Part shown: positions 16,952-25,369 of the stretch, piece by piece
Layout of the letters: the number at the start of each line of letters is the position of its first letter
How positions within the stretch are numbered: the first letter of the stretch is position 1
Assembly: GCF_014653435.1 (NCBI RefSeq)
Contig: NZ_BNAO01000001.1
Location: 450,132-490,198 of the forward strand
DNA: 40,067 nucleotides
DNA from: Alishewanella longhuensis
GTDB lineage: Bacteria; Pseudomonadota; Gammaproteobacteria; Enterobacterales; Alteromonadaceae
Direction: 5' to 3'
Program-made: the position numbers and the translations under genes
The notes under the pieces: generated by a model
The model's input: only the letters and a program-made list of their open reading frames with translations
The model's database searches: none
What the model was told of the DNA's origin: nothing

Positions 16952-17866
16952 CTAAGATGGCAGCAAAACCGAAGGCGCTATGCCAGCTTTACTGGCCTTT
17001 AGCATTTCCTCGGTTTCTTGCAGTGCCTGTTTCGCTGTTAATCTAGTTATCTCATTGACCACAATATCAATTTTCAGGTTGCTTTCATGGTGATTAAGCT
17101 TAGTGAGATGCTGCTGCATATGCTGGGCAAAAATCTTAGCTTGCTGCAGGCTAGTGTTAGCTAAAAGGATAACAAAACGATCGCCAACATAGCGGCATAG
17201 CACATCTGAAGCTCGCAGTTGGCTGGAGCAAAGCTCTGATAGCTTAATCAGGTAATCATCGCCAGCGGCAGCACCGTACTGGCGGTTGAAGGCAGAGAAT
17301 TGCCGGATATTAAGCATTAATAAGCTTAGAGAACGTTGCTCAGCGCGATGCAACTCAAGGTCGCGAGCCAGTACAGCATATAAATAATCAACGGCATAAA
17401 GTTTAGTGAGAGGGTCAAGCAGGCGATGATCTCTTAACAGCAACTCCCGGCCCTGTAACTGTCGGTTTATCACGCGCTGCTCCCGATGCCAACCGATTAA
17501 GCCGTAAGTTAGTGCCAGCATACCAATTGGTGCAGGCAATGACTCAAGCCAGCTCATGGTTCTGATGTGTGCTGGGTAACGGATAAACTCATCTAATAAA
17601 TCCAGAAAAAATGAACATACCAATAGCAAACTGCCGTAATAAAGCCATTCAGTTACTCTACCTGCAGGTCTGCTGCTGATAATTAAAGTTAGCCACAAAA
17701 TAGCAACCAATAACACTATGCCTTCACCTAATACATCAAACCAATCAATTTCAGCTGGGCTTTTCGTTACCCCTAAAGTTAACGCCAGCATTAAACCTGC
17801 GCTAAGCAATGGCAAAGGAAGGTTAATTTTAAGCAAGTGTTGTCGCCACATTGTCATGTACACCAT
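16952..17866 (-). CDS. Membrane protein with degenerate GGDEF domain
   Basis: The first 130 residues form several transmembrane helices. A GGDEF-fold domain follows (about 145-300). Its landmarks are recognisable but damaged: DPLTKLYAVDYLY for DPLTGLYNR, LMLNIRQFSAFNRQYGAAAGDDYL where the metal-binding Asp of LDIDHFK is Asn, and RYVGDRFVIL in place of R-x-GGDEF. Diguanylate cyclase activity is therefore unlikely; a GTP- or c-di-GMP-sensing or scaffold role is possible. The start is uncertain, with ATGs at 17866, 17857 and 17851 and no strong ribosome site. It heads an operon with an AraC regulator and a metallophosphoesterase. Confidence 0.8.
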   Translation of the reverse strand: MVYMTMWRQHLLKINLPLPLLSAGLMLALTLGVTKSPAEIDWFDVLGEGIVLLVAILWLTLIISSRPAGRVTEWLYYGSLLLVCSFFLDLLDEFIRYPAHIRTMSWLESLPAPIGMLALTYGLIGWHREQRVINRQLQGRELLLRDHRLLDPLTKLYAVDYLYAVLARDLELHRAEQRSLSLLMLNIRQFSAFNRQYGAAAGDDYLIKLSELCSSQLRASDVLCRYVGDRFVILLANTSLQQAKIFAQHMQQHLTKLNHHESNLKIDIVVNEITRLTAKQALQETEEMLKASKAGIAPSVLLPS

Positions 17867-17937
17867 GAAAAGCTATCGATAAGCTTTTGCTGCTAAAGGC
17901 CGCAAGAGCAAAAGAGCCCACAGTGTGAAAAAGCTGT

Positions 17938-17955
17938 ATGACAAAACGATGACAA
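17938..17955 (-). promoter_or_regulatory. Pho-box-like direct repeat facing the GGDEF operon
   Basis: On the minus strand two TTGTCAT heptamers are separated by 4 nt (CGTT), the 11-bp periodicity of PhoB half-sites (CTGTCAT-N4-CTGTCAT). It lies 72-89 nt upstream of the GGDEF start codon. Its partner at 18025-18042 faces the other way. Confidence 0.6.
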
Positions 17956-17989
17956 AGAGCTGATTAGCCGCTTGTCTGGTGGGCTAAGC

Positions 17990-18001
17990 TGACCCGGGTC
18001 A
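17990..18001. promoter_or_regulatory. Palindrome between divergent Pho-box-like sites
   Basis: TGACCCGGGTCA is a perfect 12-bp palindrome near the centre of the divergent intergenic region. It could be an operator for the AraC protein or another regulator, but nothing identifies the binder. Confidence 0.35.
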
Positions 18002-18024
18002 TTTAAGCTCAAGCTAAATAAGTG

Positions 18025-18042
18025 TTGTCGCTTTTTTGTCAT
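18025..18042 (+). promoter_or_regulatory. Pho-box-like direct repeat facing the receptor/phytase genes
   Basis: TTGTCGC-TTTT-TTGTCAT is a 7-4-7 direct repeat and is followed by ATTCC, closely like the E. coli pstS Pho box end (CTGTCATATTCC). A TAGTAA at 18058-18063 is a possible -10. The site lies 62 nt before the TonB-dependent receptor ATG. Confidence 0.7.
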
Positions 18043-18103
18043 ATTCCAGCGGCACAGTAGTAAGCCTAAAAGAACGCATTTCATTAATAGGGCTTACTGA
18101 GTT

Positions 18104-20926
18104 ATGACTGCTTTATATCGACCAACCTTTACTAAAAGTGTGCTAGCTGCGGCTATTGCTATAGCGTGTTTAGCGCCGGCGACATTAATGGCACAAGGCG
18201 TAGATGTGCCTTTAAATGTTGCGGTAACAGCAATAGATGGCCAAGGGATCCGCGGTCAGCTAAGCGATGATCGCAATGTACTTTTACAGGGTGCCCAAGT
18301 GCGAATTATTGGCGGCAACCGTGAAACCAGTACAGATGGCCAAGGCCGCTTCCGTTTTGATAATCTAGTGCCAGGCAGCTATCAGCTTGAGATCCGTTAT
18401 CTTGGCTATGCGCCAAAAAGTGTGGATGTGGTCGTTACTGCAGAGCGTGGTGCTGAGCTCACCTTACGCTTTGCCAGCAACGAAGTAGAAGTAATGCATA
18501 TTGTCGGTAGCCGCGATGCGCAGTCTCGGGCCCTAAATATTCAGCGGGCGTCAGATAATTTAAAATCGGTGGTGTCATCAGACTATTTGGGCCGTTTCCC
18601 GGACGATAACGTTGCTGAAGCCATGCAGCGTTTGGTAGGCGCTTCTATTCAGCGTGACCAGGGCGAAGGTAAGTACGTTAACGTACGTGGTGCGCCGCTG
18701 GAATTTACTAATGTCACTATAGATGGCGTTAATGTGCCCTCACCAGATGGCGGTACCCGCGCTGTTGACTTAGACACTATTCCATCAGATATCATTTCTA
18801 TTCTGGAGCTGACCAAAGCCATTACCCCGGAAATGGATGCCGATGCCATTGCCGGAAATATCAATATTATTACCCAAGGCGCACTGGATGCCAAAGGCCG
18901 TATTTTACGTGGCAAAATTTCTGGTGGTAAAAACGAAAAAGGTAGTGGCGATGCTTATAAAGCGAGCCTAACGTTTGGTAATAAATTTGGTGAAAACGAG
19001 AACGCCGGTTTTATTTTTTCAGCCAAGCATAGTGAAACTAATCGGGTTACCGACAATGTTGAACATGGTTGGATGGAGTTAGACAATGGCAATTTCGTGC
19101 CTGAATTTACTGAATTCAAAGATTACGAAACTAAGCGTATTCGTACTGGTTTAAGCGGTCGCTTTGATTTCAGGATTGATGACAACAAGCATTTTTTCTT
19201 CTCACACAACTATTCACGGTTTGAAGATAACGAATTTCGCGATACGTTGGTCGTAGAGTGGGAGCGTCATACCGAGCAATCTAATCAAACGTCTGGCGTG
19301 GCGGGTCGTGCTACCTTTGAAAAAGAGTTACGGCACCGTACCTTTATCAATACCATTAATACCACGGTATTGGGTGGCCGTATCATCATGGATACCTATA
19401 CGGCGGATTTCCAGGCGTCTTACGCATCTGCTGAGCAAGCTTACCCAAATCGGGATTATTTATTGTACCGTGAAGCAACCCGGCCTCGCGTGGCTTATGA
19501 TTTTAGTAACCCGGACTTACCCAGCTATCAAATTTTAAACAGTGCTGGCGAAGTGGTGCGTACTGACTTTAACTTTGCACCTTCAGCAATGAACTGGCGC
19601 CGTTATGAGCGTCGCACCGGTGGTGCAGAAGAAACAGAGCAAGCTTATTCGTTTAATATTACTCGGCCAGGTCAATGGGGCGAAGCTTACTCAGAGCTGA
19701 AGTTTGGTGCTAAAGCTCGCTTAAAAGATAAGTCGAACGATGAAAACCGTTTCCGTAACAGTGTTGGCGCCAACGCACCAAGCTATGCTGACGTCATCAT
19801 AGATAAACAGTCACTGCCGTTTGATGGTTATTACAACAATGGCCCTAAACTGCAACGTGATTTTGTCTCGGCTTATCGCAATATTTTTGAAAATGCCGAC
19901 TTCTTAGATCGCGGTGCGCCGTCTATTACCGGCGATTATAAAGCCGGTGAAGATATTCTAGCGGCTTACGTACAAAACAAGCTGGAATGGGAAAATACCA
20001 CTGTGTTGTTTGGTGCTCGGGTCGAGCAAACCAAAAACAGCGGGGAAGCCTTTGAATATGATTTAGATACGGATACGGCTACCCTGGTTGATGCGAGTAA
20101 AAGCTATACCAACTTCTTCCCAAGCGTGCATTTACGCCAGGAACTGGATAATGGCGTTATTGTAAAAGCAGCGTACAGCACCGGCTTAAGACGGCCAAAT
20201 TTTGCCGATTTAGTGCCCTATTTCATTATTGAAGATCGTGAATCCGGCCGTGGTACTGTGGATATTGGTAATATCGATTTAAAACCAACTTATTCGCATA
20301 ACCTGGATTTAACCGGTGAATTTTATATTGCACCAGTAGGCTTAATTTCAGCCGGGGTGTTTTATAAAAAGCTGTCGGATCCGATATTTAAAGCCCGTAG
20401 CGAATTTGTTGGTGGTGAATTTGATGGCTTTAGAATGGTACGGCCAGAAAACGGCAACAGCGGCTACCTATATGGTCTGGAGTTGAACTGGCAGCAGTCG
20501 TTAAACTTTTTACCGGGTGCCTTAAGCGGTTTAGGCTTTATTGCTAACTATACCCATACCAAGTCTGAAGCAGACTTACCTTTTGGTATCGGCAAAACCG
20601 AGCTAAATGGTACCAGTCGTCATACCTTAAATCTGGCGTTGCAGTATGACATCGCTAAATTCAGTACCCAGTTAGCCTATAACTACCGTTCTGAATATAT
20701 CGATGCTTTTGATACGGCTAACCCAGGCTTAAATGTGTACTGGGATGGTCGTGGCACGCTCGATTACACGGCAAGCTATAAGTTAACCAAAGACTTATCG
20801 GTATTTTTAGAAGCCACTAACCTGACGGATAGCAAAGCGATTCGTTATCAGGGTGAGCGCAACCGGGTGTATGAGCATGAGCAATTTGGTCGTGCCTGGC
20901 AGGTCGGGGTAAGTGGTAAGTTTTAA
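18104..20926 (+). CDS. TonB-dependent receptor, probably phosphate-starvation linked
   Basis: This 940-residue outer-membrane receptor has a signal peptide (ending ATLMAQG), a carboxypeptidase-regulatory-like beta domain (about 50-120, with GAQVRIIGGNRETSTDGQGR), a plug domain (about 140-260: DNVAEAMQRLVGASIQRDQGEGKYVNVRG) and a long barrel ending GRAWQVGVSGKF with terminal Phe. TonB and proton motive force would drive import of a large ligand. The phytase-like gene follows after a hairpin, and a Pho-box-like repeat lies upstream, suggesting uptake of a phosphorylated ligand such as inositol phosphates or a metal complex. The ligand is inferred from context only. Confidence 0.9.
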   Translation: MTALYRPTFTKSVLAAAIAIACLAPATLMAQGVDVPLNVAVTAIDGQGIRGQLSDDRNVLLQGAQVRIIGGNRETSTDGQGRFRFDNLVPGSYQLEIRYLGYAPKSVDVVVTAERGAELTLRFASNEVEVMHIVGSRDAQSRALNIQRASDNLKSVVSSDYLGRFPDDNVAEAMQRLVGASIQRDQGEGKYVNVRGAPLEFTNVTIDGVNVPSPDGGTRAVDLDTIPSDIISILELTKAITPEMDADAIAGNINIITQGALDAKGRILRGKISGGKNEKGSGDAYKASLTFGNKFGENENAGFIFSAKHSETNRVTDNVEHGWMELDNGNFVPEFTEFKDYETKRIRTGLSGRFDFRIDDNKHFFFSHNYSRFEDNEFRDTLVVEWERHTEQSNQTSGVAGRATFEKELRHRTFINTINTTVLGGRIIMDTYTADFQASYASAEQAYPNRDYLLYREATRPRVAYDFSNPDLPSYQILNSAGEVVRTDFNFAPSAMNWRRYERRTGGAEETEQAYSFNITRPGQWGEAYSELKFGAKARLKDKSNDENRFRNSVGANAPSYADVIIDKQSLPFDGYYNNGPKLQRDFVSAYRNIFENADFLDRGAPSITGDYKAGEDILAAYVQNKLEWENTTVLFGARVEQTKNSGEAFEYDLDTDTATLVDASKSYTNFFPSVHLRQELDNGVIVKAAYSTGLRRPNFADLVPYFIIEDRESGRGTVDIGNIDLKPTYSHNLDLTGEFYIAPVGLISAGVFYKKLSDPIFKARSEFVGGEFDGFRMVRPENGNSGYLYGLELNWQQSLNFLPGALSGLGFIANYTHTKSEADLPFGIGKTELNGTSRHTLNLALQYDIAKFSTQLAYNYRSEYIDAFDTANPGLNVYWDGRGTLDYTASYKLTKDLSVFLEATNLTDSKAIRYQGERNRVYEHEQFGRAWQVGVSGKF

Positions 20927-20944
20927 ACACGCCGTATAGTCGTA

Positions 20945-20976
20945 TAAGGCCGAAGCAGATTTCGGCCTTACTTTAT
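20945..20976 (+). terminator. Intrinsic terminator/attenuator between receptor and phosphatase genes
   Basis: TAAGGCCGAA (20945-20954) pairs with TTCGGCCTTA (20961-20970), followed by CTTTATT. It lies in the 81-nt gap before the phosphatase and may partly terminate the receptor transcript, lowering phosphatase expression relative to the receptor. Confidence 0.7.
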
Positions 20977-21007
20977 TATAGGTTTTTCACTTAATGGAAA
21001 TCGTTTG

Positions 21008-22417
21008 ATGAACAGATTGTCTGTGGCTGCACTAAGCAGCCTTCTTTTACTGCAAGCTTGCCAGCCTGCGACCGAACAGACTGCCGCTTTGGAAAATCAG
21101 CTGCCGCAACCAGTTGCTGTGCCTGCCGATGCAGCGCAAACGCTGATCGAGCAGTATTTACTTACTAGCAAAACGCCGTATCAACCATTACAAGACTGGC
21201 AGCAATACAGCGCCGCGCCTGCCGGTTTTTCGGCAGTAAGTGTGCAGCATGTTGCCCGCCATGGTTCGCGTTTTCTTTCCAGCCGCGGTGATGATGATTT
21301 GATGCTGCAGTTACTACAACTGGCTGGTAATGAGCAAGCGCTTACCCCCTTGGGGCAAGAATTAACACAACTGATTGAGCGCTTACATCAGGCGCATCAG
21401 CCTGATAAATATGGCGAAATCTCAGGTAGCGGCGTGCAAGAGCATCAACAAATGGCAACACGGTTACTGGAGCGGCAGCCGCAGTTGTTTGCCAATGCCA
21501 TTGAGCAACAGCAGCGCATTGCGATACTGCACTCTGGCCGCGAGCGTGCCGATCAGAGCGGCGATGCCTTTGTTAACGGTTTAACCAAACTCAAGCCAGC
21601 ACTCAGTTCACTTATTGATGATGCCAGGGCAGACGAGGCAACCTTGTACTTTTACAAAGCTGAAGGCAGCGAAGCTTTTGAGCGTTACCGCAAAAGCGAT
21701 CCGCGGTTACAAGCCGTGATGCAACAGCTGGAAAGTCAGCCTAAATTACAACAAGCGGCCACAGCCATGCTGGAACGCTTTCTTACCCCCGCTTTTATCG
21801 CACGTTTGGTAGAAGGCGAGTTTGAGCTAACCTTGGCTGATGATGACGATGCTATTCGTAATGTGTTGGATGCAGCCAATGTACTGTATAGCCTATACAG
21901 TATTGCCAGCAATTTAACAGCCGAAGGCGACTTTGATTTTAGCCGCTTGTTGTTAGCAGAGCATGTACTTCCCCTGGCCGAGCTGGATGATGCCGACTCT
22001 TTTTATGGCCGCGGCCCGGCGTTTGCCGGCGATGATATTACCTACAACCTAGCCGGCCGTTTGGTAGCGGATATGCTAACTAAAGCCGAACAACCCAATG
22101 GTTATGTCGCCACCTTTCGCTTTACCCATGCCCAGGTACTGATGCCGCTGGCGGCCTATTTAGGTATTGCCGGTGCCAGCGAGCCGCTGCCAGAAAGCGT
22201 GGTGTATAGCTATCAAAACAGCCCTTGGCGCAGTGGCAAAGTCGCGCCGATGGCGGCGAATGTGCAATGGGAAGTGTATCGCAACGCTGAAAATCTCACG
22301 CTAATTAGAATGCTGCATCACGAGCAGGAAACCCGCTTTAAAGCCGACTGCCAGAGCTACGCCGACACGCAGTACTTTTACACCACCACAGAATTAAAGC
22401 GCTGCCTACTCCACTAA
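21008..22417 (+). CDS. Histidine-type phosphatase lipoprotein, MINPP/phytase-like
   Basis: A lipobox (LLLLQAC) marks a lipoprotein. The histidine-phosphatase signature VARHGSRFLSS lies near residues 82-92, and the proton-donor region is FTHAQVLMPLAAYLG, with HA rather than the HD of AppA-type phytases. HA plus RHGSR is typical of the MINPP branch, which dephosphorylates inositol polyphosphates such as phytate. A conserved GxxEH block (SGSGVQEHQQMATRLL) is also present. Length, 469 residues, fits the family. The ATG at 21008 follows GGAAA; a TTG directly before it is in frame. Its place after a TonB receptor and a Pho-box-like site points to scavenging phosphate from organic phosphate at the cell surface or periplasm. 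Confidence 0.85.
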   Translation: MNRLSVAALSSLLLLQACQPATEQTAALENQLPQPVAVPADAAQTLIEQYLLTSKTPYQPLQDWQQYSAAPAGFSAVSVQHVARHGSRFLSSRGDDDLMLQLLQLAGNEQALTPLGQELTQLIERLHQAHQPDKYGEISGSGVQEHQQMATRLLERQPQLFANAIEQQQRIAILHSGRERADQSGDAFVNGLTKLKPALSSLIDDARADEATLYFYKAEGSEAFERYRKSDPRLQAVMQQLESQPKLQQAATAMLERFLTPAFIARLVEGEFELTLADDDDAIRNVLDAANVLYSLYSIASNLTAEGDFDFSRLLLAEHVLPLAELDDADSFYGRGPAFAGDDITYNLAGRLVADMLTKAEQPNGYVATFRFTHAQVLMPLAAYLGIAGASEPLPESVVYSYQNSPWRSGKVAPMAANVQWEVYRNAENLTLIRMLHHEQETRFKADCQSYADTQYFYTTTELKRCLLH

Positions 22418-22418
22418 C

Positions 22419-22500
22419 TTATCCACACAACTCCGGTACCGGCCCGACCAGTTTATCCACACAACTCCGGTACGGTACCTATTCTGGGTTGTGTGAGGTT
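22419..22500. repeat. Tandem TTATCCACA-containing repeat after the phytase-like gene
   Basis: TTATCCACACAACTCCGGTA occurs at 22419-22438 and 22453-22472, a 34-bp period. The first nine bases match the DnaA-box consensus TTATCCACA. GGTTGTGTGAGG near 22489 is partly complementary, so the second copy can fold into a hairpin. A related unit makes the long inverted repeat at 22978-23037. Confidence 0.75.
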
Positions 22501-22614
22501 GGGCTAGTTTCATTAAACTGCCACGGTGTAGTCACAAATTAGTCATTCATTGTTGCTATTATGATTAGCAGTAGCGGTTTTCCCTACTCCCTGGATATTT
22601 ACCACTTTGGTTAA

Positions 22615-22641
22615 GTTGGGGGATCTTCCCCCAACGTTTTT
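22615..22641. terminator. Intrinsic terminator
   Basis: GTTGGGGG (22615-22622) pairs with CCCCCAAC (22628-22635) around ATCTT and is followed by GTTTTT on the plus strand. It could end rightward transcription from the receptor/phosphatase genes and also lies just beyond the stop of the small leftward ORF at 22643. Confidence 0.75.
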
Positions 22642-22642
22642 C

Positions 22643-22834
22643 CTAGCGCTGTTCTTGCCTGCTTCGCTTTGCGGTGCACCCCTCTGATACCAGTTGTTCT
22701 ACAATCAACTTAATATCCGCTTCGTCTAATAACATTTCTTGCAAGTGTGACGTTATGGCTTCGTCATTAAATCCGGTTTCTTTCATCCGGTGGGCAAAAT
22801 TTTTGTGGATATTGAAAACGAAGGGAGATGTCAT
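22643..22834 (-). CDS. Possible small protein of unknown function
   Basis: The 63-residue frame begins MTSPFVFNIHKNFAHRMKETGF and continues with a strongly helical, acidic segment (NDEAITSHLQEMLLDEADIKLIVEQLVSEG). The composition looks protein-like, and a terminator hairpin sits directly after its stop, but there is no strong ribosome site before the ATG and I do not recognise a family. It lies between two repeat blocks, so it could be a leftover of an accessory gene. Confidence 0.4.
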   Translation of the reverse strand: MTSPFVFNIHKNFAHRMKETGFNDEAITSHLQEMLLDEADIKLIVEQLVSEGCTAKRSRQEQR

Positions 22835-22977
22835 TTTTTATACCAATTAAAAATAGCTGCAGGGGATGGTTAATTTGTATAAAAAATAGACTGCAGTCAA
22901 GAGGGGCTTTCAAAAAACTAGGCGAGATATCGCATTAATGAGCTCAGGTTTATTAAGTGCAAAGCAACAGGGCTATT

Positions 22978-23037
22978 TTATCCACCGCACTCCGGTACCG
23001 GTCAGAGGTCATACCGGTACCGGAGTGCGGTGGATAA
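22978..23037. repeat. Long perfect inverted repeat (25-bp arms, 10-nt loop)
   Basis: The arm beginning TTATCCACCGCACTCCGG (22978-23002) is matched perfectly by its complement at 23013-23037, with a 10-nt loop. It lies 17 nt after the leftward TonB receptor gene's stop and may act as its transcription end or mRNA-stabilising hairpin, though no T-run follows. The sequence is related to the tandem repeats at 22419-22473. Confidence 0.9.
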
Positions 23038-23054
23038 CTATTCTGCGAGGGCGG

Positions 23055-25367
23055 TTAAAATGTGTAAGTTGCCGTAATGCGGAAGGTTCTTGGTTCCATA
23101 GGGTGAATATGCCGGTCTTCAATGCCTTCTTCCGCTTCGTTATTTAATCTGGAAGCATAGAAGTACTCTATATCACTGGCTTTGCTGTTCAGGATGTTCA
23201 TAACATCAAAAGATAATTGCCACGTTGAAAAATTGTATTTCAGGTTACCGTTTAACACCGTGGAGGAGGCTGAACGCTGCGCGTTAAAGCTGTCTAAGGT
23301 ACGTTTGCCAAAATGCCTAAGTCTTAAGCTGGTTTGCCAGGTATCGTCTGTTTTGTAGATTAACCCCATGCTTAAAACAAAAGGTAGAGAACCATCGATA
23401 TAATTCCCTTCATCTTGCTCATCTTCGGTAAAGCGCGAGCGAGTGACAGCCAACTCGGTATCTAAACTCCAACTGCGATTAAACCAATAGTAAGCCGCGA
23501 CTTCCAGGCCGTAACGTCGTGAAGCTCTACTTGGCTCGTTAGTGCCGGCATCACCCACATAAAGTAACTCAGAGTCCATATCTAAATGCCACAAAGCCAC
23601 TGAGGCATTGAAGGTGGTAAAATCAAAATAACGCAGCCCCAGCTCGGCACCTTTGCTGCGAACTAAAAAATCGACTGGCGCAACAGATTCATCGGTTTGC
23701 GGCACGACGGTTGAGGTGGCTCCTCGCGCATCGTTCGAGTGAAAGCCCTGACCAAGATTTAAGTAAGTTTGCCAGTTTGAGCTAATCTGATAGCTTACCC
23801 CGGCTTTTAACGAAAAAATGCCGTCGGAAGCTGTACCACTGTTGGCGGCAACATCACTCGTTACCCGAGCCGCCATCAGATCATAGCGCGCCCCTAAATG
23901 CACCAGCCATTGCTCGGTTAACGCAAAAGAACTTTGGTTAAACAAAGCGATGCTGCGTTGTAATACTTCATCCTCCCGAATGGTATCTAACCTTTGACGG
24001 GCTTGGGTATTGTATAAACCAACCTTAGCGATATCATCAATCCGCGTTTGCACCCCAACCAAATGCTCGGCGGCAATACTACCAATATCGTGATGCCAAT
24101 GACGGCTTATTTCTCCACCATACAGAGTGCGAGAATCCGTTTGCTCAAACTGATCACCATTAACGGGATCATTTAAGAAATAAGTAAAGTTTGACCACAA
24201 ATCGAGATCTGAGCTGATGACATAGGCATTCGCTTGCCAAGCATCACTCAGCCAGCTACCCGACAGACTATAACGGGCGCTTTTACCGCCTAAAGAGGTA
24301 TCTAAAGAACCAAATCGATCAATCAAACCCGCGTTGATAGCCCGCTCCGGTACTTGATCAGCCGCATTCCAGCTATTGTTATACGCCATAAATGTTAGCG
24401 CAAACTGTCCGCTGGCAAGGCGCTGAGAGTAACGACTGACCAGATTTACCTTCCGCGTATTTTCCGAGATATCCTGCCAAGGACCATCATAAGCCTGTAG
24501 CTCTGTTGCCAGCAGCAGATTACCCGGCCCGGCACTAACACTGCCTTTAGCTAACAAGCGTTGGTAGTCATTCTCTCCCAGTGCCAGAGAGAGTTCATTC
24601 CGCGTACTATTTTGAATACCGAAGCGTGCCGTACCTGCTGCCGAAAAATCACCGCTATTAGCGTGGTACGTCCCTTTTTGATAGTCAATTTGGCTAATAA
24701 TTTCTGGGATAATAAAATTCAGATCGGTATAGCCCTGGCCATGGCCGTGGCTGCGCATATTCACCGGCATGCCATCGACAGAGTTGGCAAAATCGGTGCC
24801 ATGGTCTAAATTAAAGCCCCGTAAAAAATATTGGTTTGATTTGCCACTACCACTATGCTGCGTAACCACCATACCTGGGATAAACTCTAGGATTTCACCA
24901 GTGCGTAGCAAGGGCCTATCTAAAATTTCGGCATTACCAATAACACCTTCAGAGGCGCTACTACTGTGACCGAGTAAATCTATTTGTCTGCCTTTAATGA
25001 GAATATTCTCAATGGCATGCGATGATAACGGATCTGCCAGCACACTGTTGGAATAGCCCAAAGCACAGCAACAGCTTAAAAATAGCATCGTGGGTATATA
25101 CCCAAGTGACTTCAAGATGCGGATTCCAGCTGGAGGTAAAAGCGCTTTAGGCAAGGCGGCTGTTTGATGCTTTGGTGATTCCAAAGCGAGAACAGCTAAC
25201 GCAGCATAAAGCGCTTTTAGCCCAGCCCTAAGGGAGCCTCTGGGCGCTTCCACTGCAGCGTTACCCTGGCTAGCAAGGTGGTCGACATTGCGTCGCCAGT
25301 GTGCCTTGCATTGATAGCGCCCAAAGGCTCTGAAACGCGCATATTGAAGTGACTTGGGTATATACAT
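23055..25367 (-). CDS. TonB-dependent receptor with MITE-interrupted start
   Basis: The core protein (677 residues from the ATG at 25088) has a signal peptide MLFLSCCCALGYSNSVLA, a plug domain (SEGVIGNAEILDRPLLRTGEILEFIPGMVV, QYFLRGFNLDHGTDFANSVDGMPVN, then a His-rich SHGHGQGYTDLN) and a barrel ending in Phe (RTFRITATYTF). The frame stays open for 93 more codons to an ATG at 25367, but that extension is encoded by an inserted MITE and would precede the signal peptide. The original ribosome site (AAGGAT) now serves 25367, so receptor synthesis may be reduced or depend on the internal ATG. It is the last gene of the DUF4331 operon; ligand unknown, possibly a metal complex. Confidence 0.85.
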   Translation of the reverse strand: MYIPKSLQYARFRAFGRYQCKAHWRRNVDHLASQGNAAVEAPRGSLRAGLKALYAALAVLALESPKHQTAALPKALLPPAGIRILKSLGYIPTMLFLSCCCALGYSNSVLADPLSSHAIENILIKGRQIDLLGHSSSASEGVIGNAEILDRPLLRTGEILEFIPGMVVTQHSGSGKSNQYFLRGFNLDHGTDFANSVDGMPVNMRSHGHGQGYTDLNFIIPEIISQIDYQKGTYHANSGDFSAAGTARFGIQNSTRNELSLALGENDYQRLLAKGSVSAGPGNLLLATELQAYDGPWQDISENTRKVNLVSRYSQRLASGQFALTFMAYNNSWNAADQVPERAINAGLIDRFGSLDTSLGGKSARYSLSGSWLSDAWQANAYVISSDLDLWSNFTYFLNDPVNGDQFEQTDSRTLYGGEISRHWHHDIGSIAAEHLVGVQTRIDDIAKVGLYNTQARQRLDTIREDEVLQRSIALFNQSSFALTEQWLVHLGARYDLMAARVTSDVAANSGTASDGIFSLKAGVSYQISSNWQTYLNLGQGFHSNDARGATSTVVPQTDESVAPVDFLVRSKGAELGLRYFDFTTFNASVALWHLDMDSELLYVGDAGTNEPSRASRRYGLEVAAYYWFNRSWSLDTELAVTRSRFTEDEQDEGNYIDGSLPFVLSMGLIYKTDDTWQTSLRLRHFGKRTLDSFNAQRSASSTVLNGNLKYNFSTWQLSFDVMNILNSKASDIEYFYASRLNNEAEEGIEDRHIHPMEPRTFRITATYTF
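25092..25364. mobile_element. MITE-like element, 273 bp, with 6-bp target duplication
   Basis: Terminal inverted repeats, TATATACCCAAGT followed by GACTTCAAGATGCG at one end and a near-identical complement at the other, bound a 273-bp segment with no own gene. CATCGT occurs immediately outside each end (25086-25091 and 25365-25370), as expected for a target-site duplication. The left end carries an extra GGG, so the ends are not perfectly symmetrical. Similar TATATACCCAAGT-ended repeats are, from memory, widespread in Alteromonadales and Vibrionales. Insertion hit the start codon of the TonB receptor gene. Confidence 0.85.
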
Positions 25368-25369
25368 CG

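Noticed and set aside
22419..22473. Replication origin (two DnaA-box cores)
   Set aside because: Only two exact boxes, no AT-rich unwinding region nearby and no dnaA, dnaN, gyrB or parA genes.
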